The notes under the pieces were generated by a model, which was given only the letters and a program-made list of their open reading frames with translations, searched no databases and was not told the DNA's origin. Below are positions 7,845 to 17,527 of a stretch of DNA of 64,000 bases, piece by piece (positions within the stretch are counted from its first letter, which is position 1; each line of letters opens with the position of its first letter). The position numbers were made by a program, and so were the translations under genes. Origin of the DNA: Opitutaceae bacterium (GTDB taxonomy: Bacteria > Verrucomicrobiota > Verrucomicrobiia > Opitutales > Opitutaceae); contig JANQKV010000060.1 in assembly GCA_028280945.1 (NCBI GenBank), forward strand, positions 1-64,000, read 5' to 3'.

Positions 7845-9488
7845 GTGAAAAAACGACCGACAGTCTTTGTAGCGGGCCACCAGCGCCCCGATACCGATGC
7901 CACCGTCGCGGCCCATGTGTTGGCCCGGTTGCGCCGACGGCTTGACCGCAAACGCAGCTACCAGCCCATCATGCTGGGGCCGGCCAATCGCCAAACCGAG
8001 TGGTTGTTCAAACAGGCCCGGACCCGGTTGCCGCCATACCGGGCCGACATCCGCTGGACCGTGGGCGAGACCATGCGGAAGGACGCCATTCGACTGCCGG
8101 CCGACGCCCGGTTGGGCGATGCCGTGACCCTGCTGCAATCGCGGCGCATCAGCATGGTGCCGGTGGTCGATGACGAGGACCGACTGCTCGGCATCGTCAG
8201 CCCGCGGCTGCGCCGCAACGAATACTTCTTCAACTTCAACGTCGAAGACTATCTCGGGCACCTGCTGACCGTGGAAGATGTCGTCACGACGTTTTCCCTT
8301 CGCCCCATCCATGTCCATCGGTCCGGTCCGGCCAGCCTGCATCCGGGCACGTTCCGGGTCGCCAGTGGCGGCAAGCTTGAGGCCGGCCGGGGTGACGTGG
8401 TGTTTGGCCGGGCGGACTCCCGGTTGGTGCGGGCCGCCGAGCGGGCGGAGGTGCAGGCCGTGATCGTGGCCGACGCGCCCCTGGGCGAGGCCCGGGTGGC
8501 GGCCAAGGTCGCGAAACGCATGCCGGTGTATTATTACCCGGGATCGATGCTGGCCTTGCTTTCAGGACTGTCGCTGGCGATCCCGTTGCGGGCGGTGATG
8601 GATAATTCGGTGGAGCGGCTGGCCCCCGACCAGCGGCTCGATCAAGTCCTCGCCAAACTGGAGAAGGCCCGGCACGCCCTGCCGGTGGTGGACGCCGACG
8701 AGCGTTTGCTGGGGGTATTGTCACAGACCGATGCCATTACCCGGCCCGCGCGTCCGCTCATCCTGGTGGACCATTTCGAACGCACGCAGACGGTCAAAGG
8801 CGTGGAGGTCGCGAGCATTGAGGAGATTGTTGACCACCACCGGGTGGGAGCGATCGAAACCCTGATGCCGGCGCGGGTGGACTGCCGCCCCGTGGGCAGC
8901 ACGGCGACGATCATTGCCTGCCAATATGAGGAGGCGGGCCTCGAGCCGTCCGCCAAGGAAGCGATATTGCTGCTGGGGGCGTTGGTTTCGGACACGCTGC
9001 TGCTGACTTCGCCCACCACCACGGAAGTGGACCGGCGGGTCGCGCCGCGGTTGGCCAAGCGCGCGGGAGTCAAGCTGGCGGAGTTTGGCCGACAGGTGTT
9101 GCGACAAAATGACGAGCTCGCCGACGGGGAACCCGACCAGTTGGTCGAGCGTGACGTGAAGGCCTTTGTGCGCGGCGAGGTTGAGTTTGGCGCGGCCCAA
9201 TTGGAGACGGTGGACCTTGCCCAATTGACACCTGCGCGAACCGGAGAGTTGCGCGGTGCGCTCGAAGGACTGCGCCTGCGTTCAGGCTGGGCGATGGCGG
9301 CGTTGATCGTCACCGATGTGCTGGAGGGCAACAGTCAGTTGCTGGTGGTGGATGTGGACGAGGCCCGGCGCGACTGGATCCTCGAAGGGGCGCCGGCGAG
9401 GAAGGGGCGCCGGCACGCGGGCATGGTGTCGCGCAAAAAGCAACTCCTGCCGTTCCTGTTTGGCCGGCTGGACCGATTCGAAGAATGA
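7845..9488 (+). CDS. ppaC: Manganese-dependent inorganic pyrophosphatase (DHH/DHHA2) with CBS-DRTGG insert
   Basis: A 547-residue family II pyrophosphatase. The N terminus 'VFVAGHQRPDTDATVAAHVL' matches the GHxxPDTD motif, with Ala where Ser is more common. It is followed by CBS halves ('ISMVPVVDDEDRLLGIVSP', 'ALPVVDADERLLGVLSQ') around a DRTGG-like segment. The DHH motif lies in 'EEIVDHHRVG' and the DHHA2 domain ends in 'RKKQLLPFLFGRLDRF'. Such CBS-containing enzymes are regulated by adenine nucleotides. Removing pyrophosphate would drive sugar-nucleotide and polymer synthesis, in line with its GTGA/ATGA coupling to the following glycosyltransferase gene (overlap at 9485-9488). Confidence 0.92.
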   Translation: MKKRPTVFVAGHQRPDTDATVAAHVLARLRRRLDRKRSYQPIMLGPANRQTEWLFKQARTRLPPYRADIRWTVGETMRKDAIRLPADARLGDAVTLLQSRRISMVPVVDDEDRLLGIVSPRLRRNEYFFNFNVEDYLGHLLTVEDVVTTFSLRPIHVHRSGPASLHPGTFRVASGGKLEAGRGDVVFGRADSRLVRAAERAEVQAVIVADAPLGEARVAAKVAKRMPVYYYPGSMLALLSGLSLAIPLRAVMDNSVERLAPDQRLDQVLAKLEKARHALPVVDADERLLGVLSQTDAITRPARPLILVDHFERTQTVKGVEVASIEEIVDHHRVGAIETLMPARVDCRPVGSTATIIACQYEEAGLEPSAKEAILLLGALVSDTLLLTSPTTTEVDRRVAPRLAKRAGVKLAEFGRQVLRQNDELADGEPDQLVERDVKAFVRGEVEFGAAQLETVDLAQLTPARTGELRGALEGLRLRSGWAMAALIVTDVLEGNSQLLVVDVDEARRDWILEGAPARKGRRHAGMVSRKKQLLPFLFGRLDRFEE

Positions 9489-10744
9489 GTTTCGCCCGTC
9501 GCATCATCCATGTTCCGCGTCGGTTCGTCGCCCACGAGTGGGGCGGCACCGAAACAGTAATTGCGGAGATGTTGCGGGAACAGGCCCGCACGGGGGGGCA
9601 GCCGGAGATCCATACGTCGCTGGCCCTGAGTGACACCCGGCGTGAAACGTGGAACGGCCTGGAGATTTTTCGTTATCCCTACTGCTACCCCTTCTTTGGA
9701 CTGAACGCGGCCCAGCAACGGGCGATGGACAAGAAGGGGGGAAATCTCCTCTCGTGGTCGTTTTTTCGGGGTTTGTGGCGGCGGCCGGACGTGCGGTTGT
9801 TTCATGCGCATGCCCTGAAGCGTCTGGGGGGCGAGGTCTTCACGGTCGCACGCCTGCGGCGGAAGCCGTTTGTGGTCACGCTGCACGGCGGGGTGTTCGA
9901 CGTGCCGGCGGTTGAGATGGCGCAGCTCACCGAAGCCCAGGCGGGCAAGTTCGAGTGGGGCCGGGCGTTTGGAGCGTTGCTGCGGTCCCGCCGGATCCTG
10001 CATGAAGCGGACGCAGTCATTTGCGTGGGGGCAAGCGAGGCGGAAAAAGCCCGTGAGCAGTTGGGGCACGACCGGGTGCATCACCTGGGCAACGGGGTGA
10101 ATCCCGATCGCTTTGCCGGGGGAGACCGGATGGCTTGGCGGCAACAGCACGGCCTGCCCGCCGGGGCCGTGGTCTTCGCCTGCATCAGCCGGCTCGATCC
10201 GCAGAAGGACCAGCTCACCTTGGTCGATGCCTTTGACCAAGTGGCGGCCTTGCGGCCGGATGTGCATCTGGTGCTGGCCGGGCCGGCCACGGCGGCCGTT
10301 TACGTGGAACAGTTGGAAACCCGGCTGGCCGCGAGTCCGTTTGCCGAGCGTATCCATAAATTGGATGCGATTGATCCGTCGGGCCGGGATCTGGCCGATG
10401 CGCTGGCGGGCATCGATGTGTTTGTGCTGCCCTCGCGGCATGAGCCGTTCGGCATCGTGGTGCTGGAGGCGTGGTCGGCGGGCCGCCCGGTCATCGTGTC
10501 GCGGGTGGGTGGCTTGCAGGCGCTGGTTGCCGAGGGTCGCACCGGGGCGTTTTTTGCCGCGGGCGAAGCGGAAGAACTGGCCGCCCGCATGCGGGAATTG
10601 GCGACGGATGAGTCCAAACGGACCGCCTGGGGCCGGGCGGGTGAAGCCGAGGCCCGGAGCCGCCACACGTGGGCGCAGGTCACGGCGCGGACGGAGGAGA
10701 TTTACCAAGCGGCCGAGGACCGGGTGGCGGCGGGACGACGATGA
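9485..10744 (+). CDS. Glycosyltransferase family 4 (GT-B) protein
   Basis: A 419-residue GT-B enzyme. It has 'HVPRRFVAHEWGGTETVIAE', then 'HAHALKRLGGEVFTVARL', 'TLHGGVFDVPAVEMAQ', 'AVVFACISRLDPQKDQLTLV' and the donor-binding region 'LPSRHEPFGIVVLEAWSAG' (E-x7-E). It probably adds a sugar to a growing cell-surface glycan in the cytoplasm. Its start overlaps the pyrophosphatase stop and its end overlaps the ATG of the O-antigen ligase-like gene, so all four rightward genes form one operon. Confidence 0.9.
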   Translation: MSFARRIIHVPRRFVAHEWGGTETVIAEMLREQARTGGQPEIHTSLALSDTRRETWNGLEIFRYPYCYPFFGLNAAQQRAMDKKGGNLLSWSFFRGLWRRPDVRLFHAHALKRLGGEVFTVARLRRKPFVVTLHGGVFDVPAVEMAQLTEAQAGKFEWGRAFGALLRSRRILHEADAVICVGASEAEKAREQLGHDRVHHLGNGVNPDRFAGGDRMAWRQQHGLPAGAVVFACISRLDPQKDQLTLVDAFDQVAALRPDVHLVLAGPATAAVYVEQLETRLAASPFAERIHKLDAIDPSGRDLADALAGIDVFVLPSRHEPFGIVVLEAWSAGRPVIVSRVGGLQALVAEGRTGAFFAAGEAEELAARMRELATDESKRTAWGRAGEAEARSRHTWAQVTARTEEIYQAAEDRVAAGRR

Positions 10745-12084
10745 TCAAGGAGATCATCAAGTTTATGGTGGTGAGCGGCTGGTATGTCGTATTGCCGACC
10801 TTGCTGGGCTATTGGGTGAAGGGTAACCGCACGCGCCAGCGCTGGCTGATGGGGGGGCTGGTTTTTCTTACCTCGGCCCAAATCAACAAGTTCACCCTGA
10901 TGCTCAATTCGGTGGAATTCTACCGCGGGCACACCAAGGGATTTGAGGCCAGCCTGATCGTGGCCGGCGCATTGGCGTTGGTGTGGGCGGCGGCCTTTGA
11001 GAAATCAAAAGGCTTTCGTTGGGTGCCGCCGGGCCTGGGTTGGTGGTGGCTGTATTGCGCGGTGAGCATGATTTCGATCTTCGCGGCGCCCAATCCCACC
11101 TACACATTGATGGCGGGATGGAAGTTCTTCACGGCCGGGGCGATTCTGGCCGGGGCGTATTGTTATTTGCGTGACGAGGAGGATTTGCGGTGGGTGCTGC
11201 GGGCATTGGCCGTCACACTCGTGGTGCAGGCGATGGTGGTGCTGAAACTCAAGTATGTGGACGGCTACTATCAGGTGCGGGGATGGTTTGAGCACCAGAA
11301 CCCACTTTCGATGTGGGCTTACATGATCGGGTTGCCGTTGCTGGCGGTCTCCATGTCGAAGTGCTCGGTGCGGGACGGCCGGATATGGGTGGTAGGGTTT
11401 GTCTGTGCGGCGATCGTTGTGCAATCGGCGCTTTCTCGGGCCGCGTTGGCGGTGTTTGCGGTGGGCGTGATGGGTGTGTTTGTGGCAGGGTTTATCGACG
11501 GCATCACGGCGCGGCGGATTCGCTTTTTGTTGGGCTTGGGAATTGTGGGGCTGTTGGGGTTGGCCGTGACCGCCGACACGATCATTGCGCGGTTTGGCGA
11601 CCGCGGCAACCAAGCCAGCGGGGAGACGCGTGATGTGATGAACCTGGCGTCGCTGGCGATGCTGCGGGATTCCGCCATTGGGATTGGGTGGAACAACTTT
11701 GGCCTGACCATCAACCATCCGTTTCCCTACGGCGATGTCATTGATGACTGGAATCGGGCGCGTGGCCACAAGGTGGATGAGAGCTATGCCAAGGGAGTGG
11801 TGGAAAGCCACTACTGGTTGCTGTTGGCTGAGACCGGTTATGGCGGGCTGGTGACCTATCTGCTGTTCATCGGCGTGGTGGGGTGGTGGGCCTTGCGCGG
11901 AGCCTGGGCGAGGCGTGGGACTCTGGCGGGGGCGTTCCTGGGTGCAGTGGCGATCGCCTTCGCGTTGACCTATCTGCACAGCGATCTTGAACGGGTGTTA
12001 ACGCAGACCAAGAACCTGAGCATGTGGCTCATTCTCATCGGCTTGGTCTCCCGACTGGAGATGCAACGCAAAGGCCGGGCATGA
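10741..12084 (+). CDS. O-antigen ligase/polymerase-like membrane protein (Wzy/WaaL family)
   Basis: A 447-residue protein with 10-12 membrane spans and one large periplasmic loop near residues 290-370. The central segment 'MISIFAAPNPTYTLMAGWKF', the 'YYQVRGWFEHQNPLSMWAYM' region with Arg/His, and the loop 'IGIGWNNFGLTINHPFPYGD' followed by 'VESHYWLLLAETGYGGLVTY' are the usual O-antigen_lig (Wzy_C) pattern. The family joins or polymerises lipid-linked glycans at the periplasmic face. The ATG at 10741 overlaps the preceding stop. Polymerase and ligase cannot be distinguished by sequence alone. Confidence 0.85.
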   Translation: MIKEIIKFMVVSGWYVVLPTLLGYWVKGNRTRQRWLMGGLVFLTSAQINKFTLMLNSVEFYRGHTKGFEASLIVAGALALVWAAAFEKSKGFRWVPPGLGWWWLYCAVSMISIFAAPNPTYTLMAGWKFFTAGAILAGAYCYLRDEEDLRWVLRALAVTLVVQAMVVLKLKYVDGYYQVRGWFEHQNPLSMWAYMIGLPLLAVSMSKCSVRDGRIWVVGFVCAAIVVQSALSRAALAVFAVGVMGVFVAGFIDGITARRIRFLLGLGIVGLLGLAVTADTIIARFGDRGNQASGETRDVMNLASLAMLRDSAIGIGWNNFGLTINHPFPYGDVIDDWNRARGHKVDESYAKGVVESHYWLLLAETGYGGLVTYLLFIGVVGWWALRGAWARRGTLAGAFLGAVAIAFALTYLHSDLERVLTQTKNLSMWLILIGLVSRLEMQRKGRA

Positions 12085-12464
12085 TCGATCCGAGGTTGCA
12101 GCGAACCTGGTGGATCGCGGGAGCAGGGGTCGCGCTGGTCGTTGCGGTGGCACTGCTCGGCTGGAGCAGCCGGCGTTGCGCAATTGTAGTCCATAACGAT
12201 AGCGCCGTCCCACGAGGAGGAGTCTTGTTCATCACGGACGACTGGCGTTGGGAGGTGGAGTTGTTGCCGGCGGAAGGCAGTCGCCGTCGAACCGTGCCGA
12301 ATGATGTAGCGGGAGGCACCTGGCGGGTCGGTTTGGGGCAGACGGGTGACCCCGGGCGCGAACTTTGGTTTGAACCGGGGCCGGGCCGACGGCTCATGGT
12401 TCACATCCGCCGGGACGGCACCATCCGCTACGACACCCGGCCCGCTTGGTGGGAATTGCCCTGA
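12081..12464 (+). CDS. Small membrane-anchored protein of EPS operon
   Basis: A 127-residue protein starting at ATG 12081, which overlaps the previous stop (ATGA). It has one N-terminal membrane segment ('WWIAGAGVALVVAVALLGWS') followed by a basic, beta-rich extracytoplasmic domain ('WRWEVELLPAEGSRRRTVPN', 'WRVGLGQTGDPGRELWFEPG'). It has no recognised family motif. It is the last gene of the operon, with its stop only 3 bp from the convergent stop of the hybrid kinase. It may help glycan assembly, but this is contextual inference only. Confidence 0.65.
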   Translation: MIDPRLQRTWWIAGAGVALVVAVALLGWSSRRCAIVVHNDSAVPRGGVLFITDDWRWEVELLPAEGSRRRTVPNDVAGGTWRVGLGQTGDPGRELWFEPGPGRRLMVHIRRDGTIRYDTRPAWWELP

Positions 12465-12467
12465 GAC

Positions 12468-15419
12468 TTACGGTTGCAGAAACGGATATCGTCGGAGCAG
12501 CTCTGAGCGCCCCCTAAGCAGGGTTTTGCGGACCCGCGTCAGGCTCTGCTCGTCCAGAAAGACGTTCGAGTCGTATTCCATTTTGCCCAGGAGCTCGGCC
12601 GCGCGAGCCAATCCAAAATTGGCGGTGATGCCTCGGAGCGCGTGACATTTTTTAGGACCAAGAGTGGTGTCTCCCGTCATCTGGAACCGGGCGATTTCTT
12701 CCAAGGCTGGTTCCAGATCGTTCCAGAGTTCCGTCAACATGTTACGGAGTTCGGTTTGAGCCGCAGGATCATCGGTCGCGCCAAAAACACCATCGCTGAA
12801 GTGGGTATCCAAATCCGGAGTTTGGGCGGTGGGTTGAGTCACCCTCATCGTCGCGACGGGGGGCCTCGGGTCCGGTTGTTGGGGCGAAAGGTATTTTTGC
12901 AAGGTGCGTTGCAGGTCGGGCAGCCGGATGGGTTTGGCGAGGAAGTCGTCCATGCCGGCTTCAAAACAGTTTTGGCGAATTTCAGGTCGCACGTCGGCGG
13001 TGAGGGCAATGATGGGCACGTGGCGGGAGGCTTCGATGAGCACCTCCTCCCGGAGCAGTTTGGTGGCCTTGATGCCGTCGATGTCCGGCATGTGCAGATC
13101 CATCAGGATCACGGGAGGCAGGAATTCGGCGCAGTAGGCCATCGCATCGATGCCGTTTTGGCAGTGATGGATTTTCAGGCCAATGCGTTTGGCCATCAGG
13201 GAGAGCACGCGAGCATTGGCGGGATTGTCGTCCACCACCAGCAAGGGGTCGTCGATGGAGAACAGGGCGGTGTCCGACCGTGATTGCTGCGGTAGTTCGG
13301 CCAAAGGAAGGTCGAGGCTGACGCGAAAGACCGTGCCGGGCTCGGGACGTTGCTCGAGTTGGATCTCCCCCTCCATGAGCTCAATCAGGCGCCGGGAGAT
13401 CGCCAGCCCGAGTCCGGTGCCGCCGAATTTTTTGGTGCGGGACGAATCGAGCTGTTGGAACGGTTGGAACAGTTGGTCGACCTGGTCCGGCGGGATGCCA
13501 ATGCCGGAATCAGAGATGAAGAAATCCAAGTGCACGTCCTTGGGTCGACGGTCGAAATGGACGTCCAATTGGACACCACCGGAGTGCGTGAATTTAAATG
13601 CATTGCCGAGCAGGTTGACCAGCACTTGGCGCAGGCGGGTGGCGTCGACCATGACACCCAACCCCGGGGGCAGGGATTCCTGCACGTCAAACGACAATCC
13701 CTTCTGTTTCGCGACCGGTCGAAAGATCTGCGCCGTTTCCTCAATCATCGTCGCGAGGTCGGTCGGATCGGGAGCGAGCTCCAGGTGCCCGGCCTCAATT
13801 CGCGAGAGATCCAGCACGTCATTCAGCAGCGAATGCAAATGACTGGCTGAAGCGGTGATGGTTGAAACCGCTTCCTGTTGGTCGGAATCAAGCGCACCCG
13901 TTTGCAGGGAATCCGCGGCGCCAATCACACCGTTGAGCGGCGTGCGTATCTCGTGGCTGATGCTGGCCAGGAATTCGTCCTTGGCGTGGCTGGCCGCCTC
14001 CAGTTCACGGTTCAGGGTCACCAATTCCTGACTGCGAGCCTCGAGTTTTTGTTGTGATTGGGTGCGCTCGATGAACTGCGCGATCTGTGAACCGATGCCC
14101 GTGAGCACCTGTTCACGATCGTGATCCTCGGGTTCGGTGAGTCGGCCAAACAGTTCAAGCACGCCGAGAACGCGGTCGCCGATGCGGATCGGGCAGGCGA
14201 TGCCCGAGCGAAAGCCTTGGCCGCGGAGCGCCACAATGCGCGGAGGGTTGGCCGGGTCGGTCAGATCGTGATTCCAAACCGTGGTTCCCTGTGATCGTGC
14301 CCGGCCGGCGAGCACGTCCTCGTCGGTGACGGCATCCGGAACCAGATCGGGCCGGTGCCAATCGATCGGCGAGTCGGGCCGGTGCCAATCTGCCTTTGAG
14401 GCCAACACCTCCCCGGCTTCGGTGGTGATCCACAAAAGGCCCGCATCCCAGGCGAGTTCCGTGCCGATCGCGGCCAGCAGTTCCGCGGCGATCTCGTCGA
14501 AATCGGATGCGGAGGCGAGGAGTTGGGAAACCCGAAACTGGGCCCGGAGGTTGGCGCTGGCGGCGCGCTGGGCGGTCGTATCATTTTCGATCGCCATGAA
14601 ATGCAGGAGGTCGCCCTCGTCGTCGAAAATGGGCTGCACTTCAAACGCCACCCAGTAACGGCGGCCGGATTTATGGTAATTCAGGACTTCGGCACGAAAG
14701 GGGCGGCGGGCTTTTATCTGCTCGCGCATGTAGGCCACCGTATCGGGATCGGTGCCCGGACCCTGGAGAAAGTCGCCTGGCACTTTGTCCACCACCTCCT
14801 CGAGGGTGTAGCCGGTGAGCCGGGTAAAGCCGGCGTTCACCCATTGGGTGCGGCCATGGGGATCCGCCAACAACACGGCGTTGTCCGTGCGCTCCGCGAT
14901 CAGGGCGAGCCGGCGTTTTTCGGCCTCCTGTTCGGTAAGGAGGGCATTGGCTTCCTTGAGACGAGTGCGTTGCCCCTGCAGCTTTTTCGTCAGGCGTTTG
15001 AGGTCGCGCGTAGCCATCTGTTGCGTTCGCAGGATGTGCAACAGGTCGATGGCCGGATCGTGGATGGCGAAATCATCCACCCCGAGGCCGCGTTCACTCA
15101 ACTCCGTGGAGTCTGCGAACCACGGTGAACCGAGGAAGGCGAACCCGCCGTCCTCGTCCCCAACGATTTGCCCGCGCAGCAGCAGCCCGGTGGAGACCTC
15201 CTTGATCACGTAGAGAGTGCGCGGATCCTCGCGCATGGTCGGCAGGTCAAAGGGGTCTCCCGGGCGGAACGGGGCAAAAGACGCCATGAAATCCGTCCCG
15301 GTTTTAAGGTCGGGGCAGGCCTTGCGGAGTGACTCCCCGCAATTGCTGATGTGCCCGGTCCGGTCCACCTGCAGGTGGAAGGGAAAGAGCGATTCGATGC
15401 TGCCCTCGGGGAGACGCAT
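12468..15419 (-). CDS. HNOBA-PAS-GAF hybrid sensor histidine kinase with REC and HPt domains
   Basis: A 983-residue multi-domain kinase. The N terminus (about 1-160) is HNOBA-like: '[20 protein letters not shown]', '[20 protein letters not shown]' and '[20 protein letters not shown]'. A coiled coil, a PAS domain (about 185-305), a GAF domain (about 315-465), HisKA with '[18 protein letters not shown]' (His near 490) and an HATPase with '[20 protein letters not shown]' follow. The receiver has '[15 protein letters not shown]' (Asp near 773), and a C-terminal HPt has '[20 protein letters not shown]' (His near 925). The set allows a full internal phosphorelay. HNOBA domains transmit signals from H-NOX sensors, and the H-NOX gene lies 22 bp upstream. 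Start: the ATG at 15419 avoids overlap with H-NOX; an in-frame start at 15485 is possible. Confidence 0.88.
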   Translation of the reverse strand: MRLPEGSIESLFPFHLQVDRTGHISNCGESLRKACPDLKTGTDFMASFAPFRPGDPFDLPTMREDPRTLYVIKEVSTGLLLRGQIVGDEDGGFAFLGSPWFADSTELSERGLGVDDFAIHDPAIDLLHILRTQQMATRDLKRLTKKLQGQRTRLKEANALLTEQEAEKRRLALIAERTDNAVLLADPHGRTQWVNAGFTRLTGYTLEEVVDKVPGDFLQGPGTDPDTVAYMREQIKARRPFRAEVLNYHKSGRRYWVAFEVQPIFDDEGDLLHFMAIENDTTAQRAASANLRAQFRVSQLLASASDFDEIAAELLAAIGTELAWDAGLLWITTEAGEVLASKADWHRPDSPIDWHRPDLVPDAVTDEDVLAGRARSQGTTVWNHDLTDPANPPRIVALRGQGFRSGIACPIRIGDRVLGVLELFGRLTEPEDHDREQVLTGIGSQIAQFIERTQSQQKLEARSQELVTLNRELEAASHAKDEFLASISHEIRTPLNGVIGAADSLQTGALDSDQQEAVSTITASASHLHSLLNDVLDLSRIEAGHLELAPDPTDLATMIEETAQIFRPVAKQKGLSFDVQESLPPGLGVMVDATRLRQVLVNLLGNAFKFTHSGGVQLDVHFDRRPKDVHLDFFISDSGIGIPPDQVDQLFQPFQQLDSSRTKKFGGTGLGLAISRRLIELMEGEIQLEQRPEPGTVFRVSLDLPLAELPQQSRSDTALFSIDDPLLVVDDNPANARVLSLMAKRIGLKIHHCQNGIDAMAYCAEFLPPVILMDLHMPDIDGIKATKLLREEVLIEASRHVPIIALTADVRPEIRQNCFEAGMDDFLAKPIRLPDLQRTLQKYLSPQQPDPRPPVATMRVTQPTAQTPDLDTHFSDGVFGATDDPAAQTELRNMLTELWNDLEPALEEIARFQMTGDTTLGPKKCHALRGITANFGLARAAELLGKMEYDSNVFLDEQSLTRVRKTLLRGRSELLRRYPFLQP

Positions 15420-15441
15420 GGGGGGCAACGCAGTCGGTGGA

Positions 15442-15984
15442 CTACCAGGTGACCTTAAAGATGTCGTGGTCGGCGCCCTCGGCACGACTGGCTTGCTGCG
15501 TGATCGTGGCGGGGGTCTTGAACATCTTGCCCAACCCTCTCACGAGCCCGACGACAAAGTGGGCCAGTCCATCGCGATGGGTGTGATAGTGGAGCAACAG
15601 CGATTGTTCGGTCACGTCCGAGACGTCGAAGCTTGGTGGTTGCAGCTTCGGATAGATCATGACGACCCGGGTGTGGAAGTTGGGCAGGTTGACGAGGAAC
15701 TCCTTCAGGTTTGATCCGCCTGCGTGCATCAGTTCGCCGTAGCCCTCGAGCGCGGTGCGGAGCACCCAGTGTTCGCCGAAGGCTTCGAGGATGTCGTTGG
15801 CCGGGGTCTGGGACAACTCGCTGGCGGCGGCCACGAGTCGGTAGGTGTAGTCGTCGGGGTATCCTTCGTTGGAGATGAAGACATCGACGTCGATGCCGGC
15901 CATCTCCTTGATCTTTTCCCAAGCCGCCTCGCCGTGGGTTTCGCAAACCATCTGCTCGATTGCCTGATTTACCATGCCATACAT
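15442..15984 (-). CDS. H-NOX heme domain protein (nitric oxide/oxygen sensor)
   Basis: A 180-residue protein of exactly family length, starting 'MYGMVNQAIEQMV' like typical H-NOX proteins; the ATG at 15984 is chosen for this reason over a 12-residue longer version. The heme ligand is His104 in 'LPNFHTRV', the conserved Pro lies in 'YPKLQPPSF', and the heme-propionate motif YxSxR appears as Tyr133-His-Thr-His-Arg137 with Thr for Ser. H-NOX proteins bind NO through ferrous heme and control partner kinases or cyclases. The hybrid kinase immediately downstream carries the HNOBA partner domain, so the two form a probable NO-sensing pair. Confidence 0.93.
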   Translation of the reverse strand: MYGMVNQAIEQMVCETHGEAAWEKIKEMAGIDVDVFISNEGYPDDYTYRLVAAASELSQTPANDILEAFGEHWVLRTALEGYGELMHAGGSNLKEFLVNLPNFHTRVVMIYPKLQPPSFDVSDVTEQSLLLHYHTHRDGLAHFVVGLVRGLGKMFKTPATITQQASRAEGADHDIFKVTW

Positions 15985-16095
15985 GGGGCGGAGCGTGGTT
16001 TGGCGGGGGGAAAGAGGCAAATACCTAAATAAAGCTCCAAATTTGGCCTTGCACAGGGGAGAGCGTTTTCTAGCTTCCGCCCTCCTTTGACTAAC

Positions 16096-16173
16096 GTCCC
16101 TATCGTCTAGTCAGGTCTAGGACACCACCCTTTCACGGTGAGAACCGGGGTTCGAATCCCCGTGGGGACGCCA
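16096..16173 (+). tRNA. tRNA-Glu (anticodon TTC)
   Basis: A complete cloverleaf can be drawn. The acceptor stem GTCCCTA pairs with TGGGGAC (one T:G), the anticodon stem-loop is 'CACCCTTTCACGGTG' with TTC, and the T-arm is 'CCGGGGTTCGAATCCCCG'. The discriminator G is at 16170, followed by an encoded CCA at 16171-16173. Its 3' end contains the 21-bp att core of the mobile element. The integrase gene of that element ends on the opposite strand inside this tRNA. Confidence 0.95.
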
Positions 16174-17436
16174 TTTTTTTTCTAAGTCAGATTGCGACAA
16201 ATCGCGACCAAGCGCCTCTGAACCAGCAGGTTCCGAGGCGTTGTCGTTTGTGGTGGTTGTGACAGCATGAGACAAGAAAAGCCTCTCTGTGCCTGATTTT
16301 TGTGGGGCTATTTGTGGGTGTGTTCCGTTTTCGCCGTCATTTGTGGCGCTCAGCCAAGGCAAAGACTTCACCGCCGAAAAAGTCGGTAGGTGTTTAGGGT
16401 CGGTGTAGACCTTCGCGGTGAGCTTCGGATCGCTGTGCCGCATCAATTCTTGGGTCGTGCGCTGGCTGGTTCCTTCGACAGCCAGATTGGTCGCGAACGT
16501 ATAACGCAAGGCATGAAAATCCAGCTTACGGCCCATTGCATCAATGCGCTCGATACTGGCGCGTGCCATGTCCCGACGGATTGCATGGGAGATGTCCCGC
16601 ATCTTCGGAAATACCGCCGTATCAAGTGAGGCGTTCGCCGGTCGGGTCTCATTGAGCATGTCAGCAAGCTGCGGATGCAAGGGAAGTGCAGCATCCTTGC
16701 TGTCCTTGGTCGTTACCGCCCGCGCCCAGATATAGGCATGGTCCGCCTCAAAGCGAATGTCGCCCCAGACCAATCCGATGAGTTCTGATTTGCGCAACCC
16801 GGTATAGGCTGCGGTGAGGTAAACAAGCTGACGGTTTGGATTGGCTGCTTTCAGCAACGCAATGAATTCGTCTTTGGTAAAAGCCCGGCGTTGTTGCTGG
16901 TGGCCGCGCGTATCCACCTTTTTAACACGGGCGAGGGGATTGGCGACGATGCGCTGCCTATCGATCATCCAGTTCAACAAAGCCCGCACGGCATCAAGAT
17001 GGTCATTCAGGGTCTTTGGCGAATAGCCATCCTGGCGCGTTCGCCAAAGTCCAAAGCTGTCTGCACTGATGTCTTGAGCAAAGGTCCATTGGCATTCGGT
17101 TAGCAGTCGATTAACGCGCGTATTCAGTCGATCGGTATAGTCTTTACCCCTTTTGAGTGACTTCAAATCGTCCAAGAAGTCTTGGAGATGGTCGCACAGC
17201 GGTGTTTTTGCCGCCTCTCGTTGCGCGGTTGGTGCAATGATACCCGCCCTTTCGCGCTCCTTCGCCTTGATGATGTTGCTGAGCTTCTTTTCGGCGGTTT
17301 GCTTGTCCGGTGTGCCAAGCGCGACTTCTTTAACGGAGAAATCCCCGTCAAGGCGATAACGGCCCCGGTAGAGCCGTGCAGGAACGGATTTGCCCGCCGC
17401 ATTTTTGCGCCGGGGCTTGTAGACATGTGCGATCAT
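16117..17436 (-). CDS. Tyrosine recombinase (integrase) of the tRNA-Glu element
   Basis: A 439-residue phage-type integrase. The N-terminal arm-binding/core-binding region (1-175) starts 'MIAHVYKPRRKNAAGKSVPA'. The catalytic domain has Arg in 'AAYTGLRKSELIGLVWG', the HxxR box 'FHALRYTFATNLA', His in 'LMRHSDPKLTAKVYTD' and the nucleophile Tyr in 'KVYTD'. The gene points towards attL and its last residues (about 424-439) are encoded antisense to the tRNA: 'PHGDSNP' is the att core, then 9 more residues to a TAG at 16117. In the excised circle the frame would run on into sequence now at attR (see 38500-38691). An excisionase-like gene lies 96 bp upstream. Confidence 0.93.
   Translation of the reverse strand: MIAHVYKPRRKNAAGKSVPARLYRGRYRLDGDFSVKEVALGTPDKQTAEKKLSNIIKAKERERAGIIAPTAQREAAKTPLCDHLQDFLDDLKSLKRGKDYTDRLNTRVNRLLTECQWTFAQDISADSFGLWRTRQDGYSPKTLNDHLDAVRALLNWMIDRQRIVANPLARVKKVDTRGHQQQRRAFTKDEFIALLKAANPNRQLVYLTAAYTGLRKSELIGLVWGDIRFEADHAYIWARAVTTKDSKDAALPLHPQLADMLNETRPANASLDTAVFPKMRDISHAIRRDMARASIERIDAMGRKLDFHALRYTFATNLAVEGTSQRTTQELMRHSDPKLTAKVYTDPKHLPTFSAVKSLPWLSATNDGENGTHPQIAPQKSGTERLFLSHAVTTTTNDNASEPAGSEALGRDLSQSDLEKKWRPHGDSNPGSHRERVVS
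16147..16167 (+). repeat. attL core: left copy of 21-bp direct repeat in tRNA-Glu
   Basis: These 21 bases of the tRNA T-arm and acceptor strand (from GGGGTTCGAATCCCC to GTGGGG) recur exactly at 38692-38712 in the same orientation. Between the copies lies a 22,545-bp lower-GC segment with an integrase at its left end, which is the classic signature of tRNA-targeted integration. Confidence 0.93.
16298..16319 (+). promoter_or_regulatory. Putative integrase arm-type binding sites, left (paired TTTGTGGG)
   Basis: A 22-bp string identical to 38612-38633. It contains TTTGTGGG twice with a 12-bp period (16299-16306 and 16311-16318). Related TTTGTGG copies lie at 16247 and 16340, all in the same orientation and inside the 3' part of the integrase gene. 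The distance to the att core is 130 bp. Direct repeats on both sides of the core are the hallmark of arm-type sites bound by the N-terminal domain of tyrosine integrases. The function is inferred. Confidence 0.65.
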
Positions 17437-17527
17437 AAAAGGTGAAATGGAATAGCGCTGCGCAGGCGATTTGATCCCTTCAATTGCCCCCGCCAGCCTC
17501 TGCGAATATACCAGTGAAATCCGACAT

